From Luteimonas sp. BLCC-B24 (GTDB taxonomy: Bacteria > Pseudomonadota > Gammaproteobacteria > Xanthomonadales > Xanthomonadaceae): a stretch of 64,000 bases of DNA. Shown piece by piece: positions 27,446 to 36,292 of the stretch (its first letter is position 1; every line of letters starts with the position of its first letter). The notes beneath the pieces are model-generated. The model saw nothing but the letters and a program-made list of their open reading frames with translations, searched no databases and was not told the DNA's origin. The position numbers and the translations under genes are program-made. The stretch is taken from contig NZ_JAQQGN010000007.1 of NCBI RefSeq assembly GCF_028550595.1, positions 62,001 to 126,000 of the forward strand. The letters run 5' to 3'.

Positions 27446-28126
27446 ATGCAGCCTGCCGTCATCGCCCCGTCGATCCTGTCCGCCAACTTCGCCCGGCTCG
27501 GCGAGGAGGTCGATGCCGTGCTGGCCGCGGGCGCCGACTGGGTGCATTTCGACGTGATGGACAACCATTACGTGCCCAATCTGACCATCGGGCCGCTGGT
27601 CTGCGAGGCGCTGCGCGCGCATGGCGTGACCGCACCGATCGACGTGCATCTGATGGTGGAGCCGGTCGATCGGCTGGTGCCCGACTTCGCCAAGGCCGGC
27701 GCCTCGCTGATCACGTTCCATCCCGAGGCCAGCCGCCACGTGCACCGCACGATCCAGCTGGTCAAGGCCGAGGGCTGCCAGGCCGGCCTGGTGCTCAATC
27801 CGGCGACCCCGGTCGAGGTGCTCGACTACGTGCTCGAGGAACTCGACATGGTGCTGCTGATGTCGGTGAACCCCGGCTTCGGCGGGCAGGCCTTCATTCC
27901 GTCCACGCTCCACAAGCTGCGTCGGGTGCGCGAGCGCATCGACGCGTGCGGCAAGCCGATCCGCCTGGAGATCGACGGCGGCGTGAAGCCCGACAACATC
28001 GGTGCGATCGCGGCCGCGGGCGCCGACACCTTCGTCGCCGGCTCGGCCATCTTCGGCAAGCCCGACTACCGCGCGGTGGTCGAATCGATGCGCGCGGCGA
28101 TCGCCGCGGCCACCGGCGCGCGTTGA
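27446..28126 (+). CDS. rpe: Ribulose-phosphate 3-epimerase
   Basis: A 226-residue TIM-barrel enzyme interconverting ribulose 5-phosphate and xylulose 5-phosphate. [33 protein letters not shown] (metal-binding His and catalytic Asp), [20 protein letters not shown] and [10 protein letters not shown] are all in place. The ATG at 27446 has GGAG five bases upstream. An RraA-like gene follows after five bases, probably in one operon. Confidence 0.96.
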   Translation: MQPAVIAPSILSANFARLGEEVDAVLAAGADWVHFDVMDNHYVPNLTIGPLVCEALRAHGVTAPIDVHLMVEPVDRLVPDFAKAGASLITFHPEASRHVHRTIQLVKAEGCQAGLVLNPATPVEVLDYVLEELDMVLLMSVNPGFGGQAFIPSTLHKLRRVRERIDACGKPIRLEIDGGVKPDNIGAIAAAGADTFVAGSAIFGKPDYRAVVESMRAAIAAATGAR

Positions 28127-28131
28127 CCCGC

Positions 28132-28611
28132 ATGGCCACCGCCACCTGCGATCTCTGCGACGCCCATCCCGACGAGGTGCGCGTGCTCGATCTGCCGCTG
28201 CGCGACTACGGCGGCCGCCGCGCGTTCGCGGGCACGGTCAGCACGGTGCTCGCGCTGGAGGACAACTCGCGGGTGCGCGAGGCCGTCGCCGAGCCCGGGC
28301 AGGGCCGGGTGCTGGTGGTCGACGGCGGTGGCGCGACACGCCGGGCGATGCTCGGCGACCAGCTGGCGGCCCTGGCGGTGACCAATGGCTGGGCCGGCGT
28401 GCTCGTCCACGGCGCGATCCGTGACAGCGAGGCGATCGGTGGCATGGATCTCGGCGTCAAGGCGCTGGGCACCGTGCCGCTGAAGACCGAGAAGCGCGGG
28501 CAGGGCATGCGCGACGTACCGGTGAGATTCGGCGGCGTGACGCTGCGGCCGGGCGACTGGCTGGCCGCGGACGCCGATGGCGTCATCGTCGCCGACCGCG
28601 CGCTTGCCTGA
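28132..28611 (+). CDS. RraA-like protein (RNase E inhibitor family / HMG aldolase-like)
   Basis: A 159-residue protein of the RraA fold. VLVVDGGGATRRAMLGDQLA, GWAGVLVHGAIRDSEAI and DADGVIVA are the conserved core; the Gly-Asp and Arg-Asp pairs correspond to the residues that bind metal and substrate in 4-hydroxy-4-methyl-2-oxoglutarate aldolases. In Escherichia coli the relative RraA binds RNase E, and family members elsewhere are class II aldolases. Sequence alone does not decide. It follows rpe closely. Confidence 0.85.
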   Translation: MATATCDLCDAHPDEVRVLDLPLRDYGGRRAFAGTVSTVLALEDNSRVREAVAEPGQGRVLVVDGGGATRRAMLGDQLAALAVTNGWAGVLVHGAIRDSEAIGGMDLGVKALGTVPLKTEKRGQGMRDVPVRFGGVTLRPGDWLAADADGVIVADRALA

Positions 28612-28640
28612 AGGCCCTGGCGCCCGGTCCGGGTCCGGTA

Positions 28641-28702
28641 AAAAAAAAGACCGCGTCCTGCGACGCGGCCTTCCGGAAAAATTGGAGGCTGATCCCGCCT
28701 CC
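28641..28702 (-). terminator. Minus-strand intrinsic terminator, possibly the 3' end of an unannotated small RNA
   Basis: Read on the minus strand, a GGAGGC/GCCTCC hairpin (28684-28702) is followed by a GC-rich hairpin (CCGCGTC at 28651-28657 with GACGCGG at 28662-28668) and then an uninterrupted T-tract of about nine bases. No minus-strand gene lies within reach to the right, since yegS is on the plus strand. The signal may therefore end a small RNA starting in 28700-28830, or act against antisense transcription. Confidence 0.45.
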
Positions 28703-28849
28703 GCCCGTCGTCCCTGATATGGCCTTCAATCCTCCGTGTCTCCGGTGACATCCCGATGACACCGGGCCGACCGGAACGTGACGACCGGTTAACGGCGACG
28801 CTCCGGGTGTCGGCTACGCTGCGCGCCGTCCCCGCACGCGACCCCCTCC

Positions 28850-29800
28850 ATGTCCCTGTCCCACTGGCGCCTGATCCTCAACGGCAAATCCGCCGGTGAC
28901 GATGCCGTGCGCGAGGCCGTCCACGCACTGCGCGAACGCGGCCTGACGGTGGACGTGCGGGTGACCTGGGAAGCCGGCGACGCCGCACGTCACGTCGGCG
29001 TCGCGGTGGTGGACGGTGTGGACACGGTGATCGCCGGAGGCGGCGACGGCACCTTGAAGGAAGTGGCCGCCGCGCTCGCCGCGCACGACGGTGATGCGCA
29101 TGCGCTGCCGTCGCTGGGCGTCCTGCCGCTGGGCACGGCCAATGATTTCGCCACCGCCGCCGGCCTCCCCGACGAGCCGCTCGCCGCGCTCGAACTGGTC
29201 GCGGCCCAACGGCCGCGGCCGATCGATCTGATCCGGGTGCACGCCGACGGTGCGGTGCACTGGTGCGCCAATCTCGGCTCCGGCGGCTTCGGCACCCAGG
29301 TCACGGTCGAGACCCACGAAGGCCTGAAGAAGGTGCTCGGTGGGCTGGCGTATTTCATCACCGGCCTGTCGCGGATCGGCCGGATCGAGCCGATCCGGGC
29401 CCACATCCACAGCGCCGGATTCGACTGGAACGGTGACTTCATCGCCCTGGGCGTGGGCAACGGCCGCCAGGCCGGCGGCGGGCAGGCGCTGTGTCCGGAT
29501 GCGCTGATCGACGACGGCCTGCTCGACATCACCGTGGTGCGCGAGCTGGAGGGCGAACTCGTCTCCACGCTGCGGACGGCGCTGACCGAGGGCAAGGTGG
29601 CCGCGCTCGACCAGGTGGCCGTGCGCACGCGCCTGCCGGCGGTGACGGTCGATGCGGCCGCGCCGATGACGCTCAATCTCGACGGCGAGCCGGTGGTGGC
29701 GCAACGCTTCGAGATCGAGTGCGTTCCGGGCCGGCTGCGCATGCATCTGCCGCCGGACTGCCCGCTGCTGCGCGACGCGGCGGGGCAGGGTGTTCTGTAG
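28850..29800 (+). CDS. yegS: YegS-like lipid kinase (DAGK catalytic domain)
   Basis: A 316-residue cytoplasmic kinase. The nucleotide-binding motif is [18 protein letters not shown], followed by [15 protein letters not shown]; the C-terminal beta-sandwich contains [16 protein letters not shown] and NLDGEP. YegS phosphorylates phosphatidylglycerol in vitro in Escherichia coli; related enzymes act on diacylglycerol or sphingosine. The ATG at 28850 begins [13 protein letters not shown]. The trp leader follows 42 bases after its stop. Confidence 0.93.
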   Translation: MSLSHWRLILNGKSAGDDAVREAVHALRERGLTVDVRVTWEAGDAARHVGVAVVDGVDTVIAGGGDGTLKEVAAALAAHDGDAHALPSLGVLPLGTANDFATAAGLPDEPLAALELVAAQRPRPIDLIRVHADGAVHWCANLGSGGFGTQVTVETHEGLKKVLGGLAYFITGLSRIGRIEPIRAHIHSAGFDWNGDFIALGVGNGRQAGGGQALCPDALIDDGLLDITVVRELEGELVSTLRTALTEGKVAALDQVAVRTRLPAVTVDAAAPMTLNLDGEPVVAQRFEIECVPGRLRMHLPPDCPLLRDAAGQGVL

Positions 29801-29829
29801 TTCCTGTCGCGCGCGGCCGGTCGAGCCGC

Positions 29830-29948
29830 TACAGTAGCCGCCATGCACGCGACCGCCCTTCCGCATTTCCGTTTGCACGACGCCGGCTGGCGATGGTGGC
29901 GTACCGCCTCCGTTGCCCCCGTTCGTCCGCCCGACCAGGAAATGCCGC
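29830..29948 (+). promoter_or_regulatory. trp leader region with Trp-codon hairpin and trpE ribosome-site antisequence
   Basis: TACAGT (29830-29835) is a possible -10, which would start the RNA at or next to the leader ATG at 29843. A long hairpin (29889-29896 with 29910-29917, continued by 29898-29901 with 29905-29908) overlays the Trp codons. GCATTTCC (29863-29870) is exactly complementary to GGAAATGC (29938-29945), which contains the trpE ribosome-binding site. This arrangement suits translation-based attenuation. Confidence 0.5.
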
Positions 29949-29986
29949 GTGATCACGCCGACCGAGTTCCAGCACTACGCCACTGA
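29843..29986 (+). CDS. trpL: Putative trp leader peptide with clustered Trp codons
   Basis: A 47-codon reading frame whose residues 15-21 read GWRWWRT: three Trp codons within four positions (16, 18, 19), immediately upstream of trpE. The frame does not stop before trpE but runs 38 bases into it in another frame, ending at TGA 29984-29986. A ribosome that fails to stall would therefore travel over the trpE start. Trp is a rare residue, so this cluster at this place is unlikely to be chance. Translation and regulation are inferred. Confidence 0.55.
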   Translation: MHATALPHFRLHDAGWRWWRTASVAPVRPPDQEMPRDHADRVPALRH

Positions 29987-31433
29987 CGGCCACACCCACG
30001 TTCCCGTGGTACGCGAGGTCCTGAGCGACCTCGATACGCCGCTCTCGGTCTACCTCAAGCTCGCGGACGGCCCGCACACCTACCTGTTCGAATCGGTGGA
30101 AGGCGGTGAACGCTTCGGCCGGTACTCGATCATCGGCCTGCCGGCCGAGCGCGTGTATGCGTTCCACGGCCACACGCTGAGCGTGCGCGAGCATGGCGAA
30201 GTCATCGAGACGCGCGAGGTGGACGATCCGTTCGCCGAAGTCGAGCGTCTGCGCGCTGCGCATTCGGTGCCGCGGATCGACGGCCTGCCGGATTTCACCG
30301 GCGGGCTCGTCGGCTGGTTCGGCTTCGAGTGCATCGAGTACATCGAGCCGCGCCTGCGCCGGGGCGTCCGCGACGACGTGCGCGACGAACTCGGCACGCC
30401 CGACATCCTGCTGATGCTCAGCACCGAAGTCGCGGTGTTCGACAACCTCAAGGGTCGGCTGTATCTCGTGGTCCACGCCGACACCCGCGAGCCGCAGGCC
30501 TGGGTGCGCGCAAACCGCAGGCTCGACGCCCTGACCCACCGCCTGCGCCAGGGCGGCGCCGGCTACCCGGAAACGCTGCAGCCCGCGGCGCTCGACGAAT
30601 CGGATTTCGTCTCCGGCTTCACCCGCGAGGGGTTCCTCGACGCGGTCGCGAAGACGAAGGAGTACATCGCCGCCGGTGACGCTTTCCAGGTCGTGCTGTC
30701 GCAGCGCATGTCGGTGCCGTTCAATGCGCGCCCCGTCGACGTCTACCGCGCATTGCGTGCCTTGAATCCGTCGCCCTACATGTACTTCCTCGATGTCGGT
30801 GGCACCCAGGTCGTCGGCTCCTCGCCGGAAATCCTGGTGCGGCTCAAGGAGGGCGAAGTCACCGTGCGTCCGATCGCCGGCACCCGCCCGCGCGGCGGAA
30901 CGCCGGCCGAGGACATCGCGCTGGAAGCCGAGCTGCTCGCCGATCCCAAGGAACGCGCCGAGCACCTGATGCTGATCGATCTCGGTCGCAACGATGTCGG
31001 GCATGTCTCGGCCGCGGGTACGGTCGAGGTCGGCGAGCGTTTCGTCATCGAACGCTACAGCCACGTCATGCACATCGTCAGCGAGGTCACCGGCCGGCTG
31101 AAGAGCGGCCTGAGCTACGCCGACGTGCTGCGCGCGACGTTTCCCGCCGGCACCGTCAGCGGCGCGCCGAAGGTGCGCGCGCTGGAGATCATCCGCAGCC
31201 TCGAGCCGGTCAAGCGCAACGTGTATTCGGGCGCGGTCGGCTACATCGGCTGGCACGGCGACGCCGACACCGCGATCGCGATCCGCACCGCGGTGATCCA
31301 GGACGGCCGCCTCTACGTGCAGGCCGGCGCCGGCATCGTCCACGACTCGGACCCCGAGATGGAATGGGCCGAGACCATGAACAAGGGCCGCGCGCTGTTC
31401 CGCGCGGTCGCGCAGGCGGCGAAGGGACTCTAG
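29949..31433 (+). CDS. trpE: Anthranilate synthase component I
   Basis: A 494-residue chorismate-utilising enzyme that makes anthranilate with TrpG. The N-terminal region has the tryptophan feedback-site motif (LLES-like, here YLFESVEGGERFGRYS), and the C-terminal catalytic core shows DAFQVVLSQRM, GSSPEILVRL, PIAGTRPRGGT, IDLGRNDVGHV and TFPAGTVSGAPKVRALEII. I choose the GTG at 29949 because AGGAA lies seven bases upstream and the peptide then begins MITPTEFQHYA like relatives; an ATG at 29913 is the alternative. It heads a trp block and is probably controlled by the leader. Confidence 0.95.
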   Translation: MITPTEFQHYATDGHTHVPVVREVLSDLDTPLSVYLKLADGPHTYLFESVEGGERFGRYSIIGLPAERVYAFHGHTLSVREHGEVIETREVDDPFAEVERLRAAHSVPRIDGLPDFTGGLVGWFGFECIEYIEPRLRRGVRDDVRDELGTPDILLMLSTEVAVFDNLKGRLYLVVHADTREPQAWVRANRRLDALTHRLRQGGAGYPETLQPAALDESDFVSGFTREGFLDAVAKTKEYIAAGDAFQVVLSQRMSVPFNARPVDVYRALRALNPSPYMYFLDVGGTQVVGSSPEILVRLKEGEVTVRPIAGTRPRGGTPAEDIALEAELLADPKERAEHLMLIDLGRNDVGHVSAAGTVEVGERFVIERYSHVMHIVSEVTGRLKSGLSYADVLRATFPAGTVSGAPKVRALEIIRSLEPVKRNVYSGAVGYIGWHGDADTAIAIRTAVIQDGRLYVQAGAGIVHDSDPEMEWAETMNKGRALFRAVAQAAKGL

Positions 31434-31435
31434 CC

Positions 31436-32311
31436 ATGCGGACTGCGGGATTGACTGGTGCGTCCGTCATCGCGGCCCGGTGCTGGGGCGGCGTCGTGCT
31501 GGCGGCCTCCATGGCGTGCGCTCATGCCGATGATGGCATTGGGCCGAACAGCCGGACGCCCTCGGTCACCGTCTCCGGCACGTCCATCCATTACGTCGGC
31601 GCAATGAATGAAGCAGGCGCCCAGGCGCTCGAGGCGGTTCTCGAGGCGCAGGGCACCCGCCCGGATACTTTCATTGTGGAATCAGGCGGTGGCGAGGGAC
31701 GCCCGGCCATGCGCATCGGCACGCTGGTGCATGAGCGGGGACTGCATGTTGTGGCGACCGGTCGCGGCTGCAACTCGGCCTGTGCCAACTACGTATTCGT
31801 GCCGGCGCTGCGCAAGACGATCCGACCGGGCAGCAAGGTGGTCTGGCACAACAGTTGCCCATCGAATCTTCCGACGAGCGCCGGTGCGCTGATCGACGCT
31901 CACCGACAAGGAACAGGCGAGATCAACGCCACACGTGATGACGGCGCCGAGGTCGCTCAGGCCGATATCGCGGACCTGCTGGTGTCGAAACAGGCGGTCA
32001 TCGAGCAGAGCCTCCGGGAACTGAAAGCCGCGCACGCGCATTTTTTCGCCGGCCGCGGCATCGATGACCGCGTGAACTGTTTGACCGACTACTTCGCGTT
32101 GCCGTTCGATCACTACACCCTGAGCGTGGACGACATGGCCCGGTTCGGCGTGTGCAATGTGACAGCCGATCCCGATTACCTTGCGCAGACACTCCGCGCC
32201 GTGCGGGACGCGGGCGTCGGTGAACGGATGTTCGGGGTCATCGATCTGCGTCGAGCGCCTGCATTGCCTGCAGCGCCTGGGCTCAGGCGCTGCGACGAGG
32301 CAACCCCGTAG
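31436..32311 (+). CDS. Secreted ClpP/crotonase-fold protein, inserted between trpE and trpG
   Basis: A 291-residue protein with an N-terminal signal peptide (hydrophobic to VVLAASMACAHA, about 31 residues). The central part, TFIVESGGGEGRPAMRIGTLV then VVATGRGCNSACANYVFVPA, resembles predicted periplasmic ClpP-like proteins in which the Ser between two cysteines is the nucleophile. A following FLPGS-like segment here reads RKTIRPGSKVVWHNS. Residues 120-210 and the C-terminal tail are not recognised. It begins two bases after the trpE stop, so it should share its transcript, yet it has no evident link to tryptophan synthesis. Substrate unknown. Confidence 0.7.
   Translation: MRTAGLTGASVIAARCWGGVVLAASMACAHADDGIGPNSRTPSVTVSGTSIHYVGAMNEAGAQALEAVLEAQGTRPDTFIVESGGGEGRPAMRIGTLVHERGLHVVATGRGCNSACANYVFVPALRKTIRPGSKVVWHNSCPSNLPTSAGALIDAHRQGTGEINATRDDGAEVAQADIADLLVSKQAVIEQSLRELKAAHAHFFAGRGIDDRVNCLTDYFALPFDHYTLSVDDMARFGVCNVTADPDYLAQTLRAVRDAGVGERMFGVIDLRRAPALPAAPGLRRCDEATP
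32270..32293 (+). repeat. Perfect hairpin in the 3' end of the ClpP-like gene
   Basis: GCAGCGCCTG and CAGGCGCTGC form a 10-bp stem with a GGCT loop, within the last 14 codons of the gene and 70 bases before trpG. A TTTTT stretch follows only about 47 bases later, so it is not a standard terminator; it could be an RNA-processing or attenuating structure in the operon. Confidence 0.4.
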
Positions 32312-32363
32312 CGATGCGCTCGTCCTCTGCCCCTCATCCCTTTTTCTGCTCGCGGATTGACCC

Positions 32364-32942
32364 ATGCTGTTGATGCTCGACAACTACGACAGCTTCACCT
32401 GGAACCTCGTGCAGTACCTGCAGGCGCTGGGCGCCGAGGTGCGGGTGGAGCGCAACGACGCGCTGACGGTCGAGCAGATCGAGAAGCTCGCCCCCGAGCG
32501 CATCGTGATTTCGCCGGGGCCGTGCACGCCGAACGAGGCCGGCGTGTCGCTCGACGTCATCGAACGCCTCGGCGCGACGACGCCGATCCTCGGCGTCTGC
32601 CTCGGGCACCAGGGCATCGGCCAGGCCTACGGCGGCAAGGTGATCCGCGCGCAGCGGATCATGCACGGCAAGACCTCGGCGATCCGTCACGCGGGCCGCG
32701 GCGTGTTCGCCGGCCTGCCGGACGGGTACGAGGCGACGCGCTACCACTCGCTAGTGGTCGAACGCGCGTCGCTCCCGGACTGCCTCGAAGTGACCGCGTG
32801 GACCGAGAACGAGGACGGCTCCATCGAGGAGATTATGGGCCTGCGGCATCGCAGCCATCCGGTCGAAGGCGTGCAGTTCCATCCCGAGTCGATCCTGACC
32901 GAGCACGGCCATGCGCTGCTGAAGAACTTTCTGGACAGCTGA
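32364..32942 (+). CDS. trpG: Anthranilate synthase component II (glutamine amidotransferase)
   Basis: A 192-residue class I glutamine amidotransferase supplying ammonia to Trp[33 protein letters not shown], the nucleophile Cys in [12 protein letters not shown], and the catalytic His/Glu in [14 protein letters not shown] are present. A bifunctional role with para-aminobenzoate synthase is possible because such TrpG proteins are often shared. The ATG is at 32364. Confidence 0.95.
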   Translation: MLLMLDNYDSFTWNLVQYLQALGAEVRVERNDALTVEQIEKLAPERIVISPGPCTPNEAGVSLDVIERLGATTPILGVCLGHQGIGQAYGGKVIRAQRIMHGKTSAIRHAGRGVFAGLPDGYEATRYHSLVVERASLPDCLEVTAWTENEDGSIEEIMGLRHRSHPVEGVQFHPESILTEHGHALLKNFLDS

Positions 32943-32986
32943 GCCCTCCGGCAGCGTGAGCGGCAGGAAGGCGCCACGCTTTTCAC

Positions 32987-33021
32987 GAATCACGAATCAC
33001 GAATCACGAATCACGAATCAC
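32987..33021 (+). repeat. GAATCAC heptamer array before trpD
   Basis: Five perfect tandem copies of GAATCAC, preceded by a partial CAC, end nine bases before the trpD start codon. The array takes up the place of the trpD ribosome-binding region, so copy-number change would alter the spacing. The same heptamer occurs around the speD/coq7 terminator near 39.3 kb. Confidence 0.9.
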
Positions 33022-33029
33022 GAGCCCCC

Positions 33030-34061
33030 ATGCCCATCACCCCGCACGAAGCCCTGCAACGCACCATCGAACATCGCGAGATCTTCCGCGACGAGATGGT
33101 CGAGCTGATGCGCCAGATCATGCGTGGCGACGTCTCGCCGCTGATGACCGCCGCCATCCTGTCCGGCCTGCGGGTCAAGAAGGAAACCGTCGACGAGATC
33201 GCCGGCGCGGCCCAGGTGATGCGCGAGTTCGCGCTGCCTGTGCCGGTCGCCGATGCGGACCGCACGCACCTGGTCGACATCGTCGGCACCGGGGGGGACG
33301 GTGCACACACCTTCAATATCTCGACGGCGAGCATGTTCGTCGTGGCCGCAGCCGGGGCCAAGGTGGCCAAGCACGGCAACCGCAGCGTGTCGTCCAAATC
33401 CGGCAGCGCGGACGTGCTCGAAGCGCTCGGCGCGCGGATCGACCTGCAGCCGGACGCCGTCGCGCGCTGCATCACGGCGACCGGCATCGGCTTCATGTTC
33501 GCACCGGTGCATCATCCGGCGATGCAGGCGGTCGCGCCGGTGCGCCGCGAGATGGGCGTGCGCACGATCTTCAACATCCTCGGGCCGCTGACCAATCCTG
33601 CCGGCGCACCGAACATCCTGATGGGCGTGTTCCACCCCGACCTCGTCGGCATCCAGGTCCGGGTGCTGCGCGAGCTCGGTGCGCAGCGTGCGCTCGTGGT
33701 CTGGGGGCGCGACGGCATGGACGAGATCTCGCTCGGCGCCGGAACCCTGGTCGGCGAGCTGCGCGATGGGGACGTACGCGAGTACGAGATCCATCCCGAG
33801 GACTACGGCATCGCGATGGCGGCCAGCCGCAACCTCCGTGTCGAGGACGCCGCGCAGTCGCGCCGGCTCCTGCTCGAGGCCCTCGACGGCACGCCCGGCC
33901 TGGCCCAGGACATCGTCTGCCTCAATGCCGGAGCGGCGCTGTACGTGGCCGGCGTGTCGGCGTCCATCCACGACGGCGTGCGGCGCGCGCGCGAGGTGAT
34001 CGCCAGTGGCGCGGCGCGGGCGCGCCTCGAGGCCTTCGTCCACGCGACCACCGCCGGCTGA
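33030..34061 (+). CDS. trpD: Anthranilate phosphoribosyltransferase
   Basis: A 343-residue enzyme adding phosphoribosyl from PRPP to anthranilate. [19 protein letters not shown] is the PRPP-binding signature, followed by [21 protein letters not shown] and [13 protein letters not shown]. Length fits the family. The ATG at 33030 lies directly after the heptamer array; no good ribosome site is visible apart from CACGAG, which may mean weak or coupled translation. Confidence 0.95.
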   Translation: MPITPHEALQRTIEHREIFRDEMVELMRQIMRGDVSPLMTAAILSGLRVKKETVDEIAGAAQVMREFALPVPVADADRTHLVDIVGTGGDGAHTFNISTASMFVVAAAGAKVAKHGNRSVSSKSGSADVLEALGARIDLQPDAVARCITATGIGFMFAPVHHPAMQAVAPVRREMGVRTIFNILGPLTNPAGAPNILMGVFHPDLVGIQVRVLRELGAQRALVVWGRDGMDEISLGAGTLVGELRDGDVREYEIHPEDYGIAMAASRNLRVEDAAQSRRLLLEALDGTPGLAQDIVCLNAGAALYVAGVSASIHDGVRRAREVIASGAARARLEAFVHATTAG

Positions 34062-34168
34062 GGCCGTACCAGAGCGCGAACGCGGTCGCAGTTCGGTAGA
34101 TGAACAGTGGAAATGCTGCAGCGCGGCGGGCATCGTGGCGCGTCGTCGCTGCCATGCCGCCACGCTGT

Positions 34169-34534
34169 ATGCCGTTCCCGGTTCTGCCTCGTCCGCCCTA
34201 CTACGTGGCCATCTTCCGGTCCGTCCGCAATGCGCACGACGATGCGGGTTACCAGCACGCCAGCGAGCGCATGTTCGAACTCGCGCGCCTGCAGCCGGGC
34301 TTTCTCGGCATGCAGTCGGCGCGCGGCGAGGACGGCGCGGGCATCACCCTGAGCTACTGGGTCGACGAGGACGCGATCCGCGCCTGGCGTGCGCAGGACG
34401 AGCACGGCGTGGTGCGTGAGACCGGGCGGCGCGCCTGGTACACGGGCTACATGCTGCAGATCGCTCGGGTGGAGCGGTCCTACAGCTGGGATGCGGACGC
34501 GCAACACAGCGAGTCCGAGCCGGCGATGGCGTGA
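34169..34534 (+). CDS. Antibiotic-biosynthesis-monooxygenase (ABM) fold protein
   Basis: A protein of about 121 residues with a ferredoxin-like ABM fold: YYVAIFRSVRNAHDDAGYQ, LARLQPGFLGMQSARGEDG, and ITLSYWVDEDAIRAWRAQDEH. Such proteins are cofactor-free monooxygenases or stress proteins of unknown substrate. The ATG at 34169 (MPFPVLPRPPYYV) is chosen over one five codons upstream. It sits between trpD and trpC, a position I recall as conserved in relatives. Confidence 0.8.
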   Translation: MPFPVLPRPPYYVAIFRSVRNAHDDAGYQHASERMFELARLQPGFLGMQSARGEDGAGITLSYWVDEDAIRAWRAQDEHGVVRETGRRAWYTGYMLQIARVERSYSWDADAQHSESEPAMA

Positions 34535-34606
34535 TCCGGCGCGCCGGCCGCCGGCCGGCTGCGGTATCGTGAGCGGCCTTTTTCGACCGGCACCGGCTGC
34601 CGGCCC

Positions 34607-36292
34607 ATGGTGCCGATCTTGAACGACGTCCTGCAGCGCATCCTGGCGCGCAAACACGAAGAAGTCGCCGCCCGGCGCGCGGCGCTGCCATTCGCCGACC
34701 TCGTCGCCCGCGCCGCCGATGCGCCTCCGGTGCGCGGGTTCGCGCGCGCGATCGAGGCGAAGATCGCGGCCGGCGACGCGGCGGTGATCGCCGAGGTCAA
34801 GAAGGCCAGTCCGTCCAAGGGCGTGATCCGCGCGGACTTCCAGCCCGCCGACATCGCGCGCAGCTACGAGGCCGGCGGCGCGGCCTGTCTGTCGGTGCTG
34901 ACCGACATCGATTTCTTCCAGGGCGCGGACGCGTATCTGCAGCAGGCGCGCGGCGCGTGCGCGCTGCCGGTGCTGCGCAAGGACTTCACCATCGATCCGT
35001 GGCAGGTGGTCGAGGCGCGCGCGCTGGGGGCGGACTGCATCCTGCTGATCGTCGCTGCACTCGACGACCGCCAGCTGGTCGAACTCGCCGAGCAGGCGAT
35101 GCGGCTGAACATGGATGTGCTGGTCGAGGTGCACGACATCGACGAGCTCGAGCGCGCGTTGCAGGTGCCTGCGCCGCTGCTCGGCATCAACAATCGCAGC
35201 CTGCGCTCCTTCGAGGTCTCGCTCGACACCACGCTGGCCTTGCAGTCCGCAGTGCCGCGCGACCGCCGCCTGGTGACCGAGAGCGGCATCCACAGCGCCG
35301 ACGATGTCGCGCGCATGCGCAGCGCGGGCGTGGAGGCGTTCCTCGTGGGCGAGGCCTTCATGCGCGAGCCCGATCCCGGCGCGGCGCTGCGCCGGCTGTT
35401 CGCCGTGCCCGGTGCGTCCGAGGCCGTGGCCGCGCCCGCATCCGCGTCCGGTGCCGTGTCGCCCGATCTGTCGTCGATCGCCATTGCCGCGGCCACCGCG
35501 CCGGTACCCGATGCAGTGCCGGCGCCGGCTGCCGACGACGGCGCGCCGGTGGTGGCCAGCCTGCTGCGCAACGCGCCCGGGGTCGAGGCGAAGACCGTGG
35601 TGTTCGATTTCGACCACACGCTCTACGACGGCGACTCGGGTACCCATCTGTTCGCCTGGCTGATCAAGCGCAGCTGGTGGCGCCGGGCCCTGGCCGTGCT
35701 GGTCACCCCGGTGTGCGGGCCGATGATCGCGTTCCTGCCCACGCGCCGCCGCGGCATCTCGGCCTATGTCTGGATCGGGACGATCGGGCTGCACAGCCGT
35801 GGCTCGCTGGATGCCCTGATCGACCGCTACGTGGCGCTGCACGCCGACGCGATCCGGCCGCGCCTGCTGCCGGTGGCGCTGGAGGTGCTGCACGTCCATC
35901 GCGAGGCCGGCGACCGTGTCGTCATCGCCACCGGCGCGCCCCCGGAGCTGGCGCGCGCGATCCTGGCCTTCGTCGCGCACGAAGCGGTGCCGGTCATCGG
36001 CACCCTGGTCGGTCCGAAGTTCGGCGGCGTCGGCGCGAAGCGGCACTGCCACGCCGAAGAGAAGATGCGCATGCTGCGCGAGCAGGGCTACGGCGACATC
36101 GACATCGCCTACTCCGATTCCTCGGCCGACGTGCCCCTGCTCAAGGCGGCCAAGGCGCCGGTGGTGGTGAACCCCAAACACGGCAGCATCGCGATGTTCC
36201 GGCGGATCCTCCCGGCCGGTACGCCGATCCTCAACTGGGGCTGCGCCGACCGCGGAGGCGCGCCCGCGACGGGCTCAGCCGAGCAGCACTGA
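34607..36292 (+). CDS. trpC: Indole-3-glycerol-phosphate synthase fused to a HAD-family phosphatase
   Basis: A 561-residue two-domain protein. Residues 1 to about 269 are a complete TrpC TIM barrel: [47 protein letters not shown] and [17 protein letters not shown] low-complexity Ala/Pro/Val linker (about 270-328) joins it to a HAD domain (about 329-552) with the nucleophile motif [14 protein letters not shown], motif [10 protein letters not shown] and motif [15 protein letters not shown]. The HAD part resembles HAD-IB phosphatases including the PgpC lipid phosphatase type. No stop or frameshift separates the parts. A linking pathway is not evident. Confidence 0.88.
   Translation: MVPILNDVLQRILARKHEEVAARRAALPFADLVARAADAPPVRGFARAIEAKIAAGDAAVIAEVKKASPSKGVIRADFQPADIARSYEAGGAACLSVLTDIDFFQGADAYLQQARGACALPVLRKDFTIDPWQVVEARALGADCILLIVAALDDRQLVELAEQAMRLNMDVLVEVHDIDELERALQVPAPLLGINNRSLRSFEVSLDTTLALQSAVPRDRRLVTESGIHSADDVARMRSAGVEAFLVGEAFMREPDPGAALRRLFAVPGASEAVAAPASASGAVSPDLSSIAIAAATAPVPDAVPAPAADDGAPVVASLLRNAPGVEAKTVVFDFDHTLYDGDSGTHLFAWLIKRSWWRRALAVLVTPVCGPMIAFLPTRRRGISAYVWIGTIGLHSRGSLDALIDRYVALHADAIRPRLLPVALEVLHVHREAGDRVVIATGAPPELARAILAFVAHEAVPVIGTLVGPKFGGVGAKRHCHAEEKMRMLREQGYGDIDIAYSDSSADVPLLKAAKAPVVVNPKHGSIAMFRRILPAGTPILNWGCADRGGAPATGSAEQH

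Noticed and set aside
28206-28751. Minus-strand frame of 181 codons across rraA and the following gap
   Set aside because: It runs through a strong terminator and opposes a well-conserved gene; a small RNA is more plausible than a protein.
32987-33021. CRISPR-like array
   Set aside because: The repeats are seven bases long and directly tandem, without spacers; there are no cas genes.
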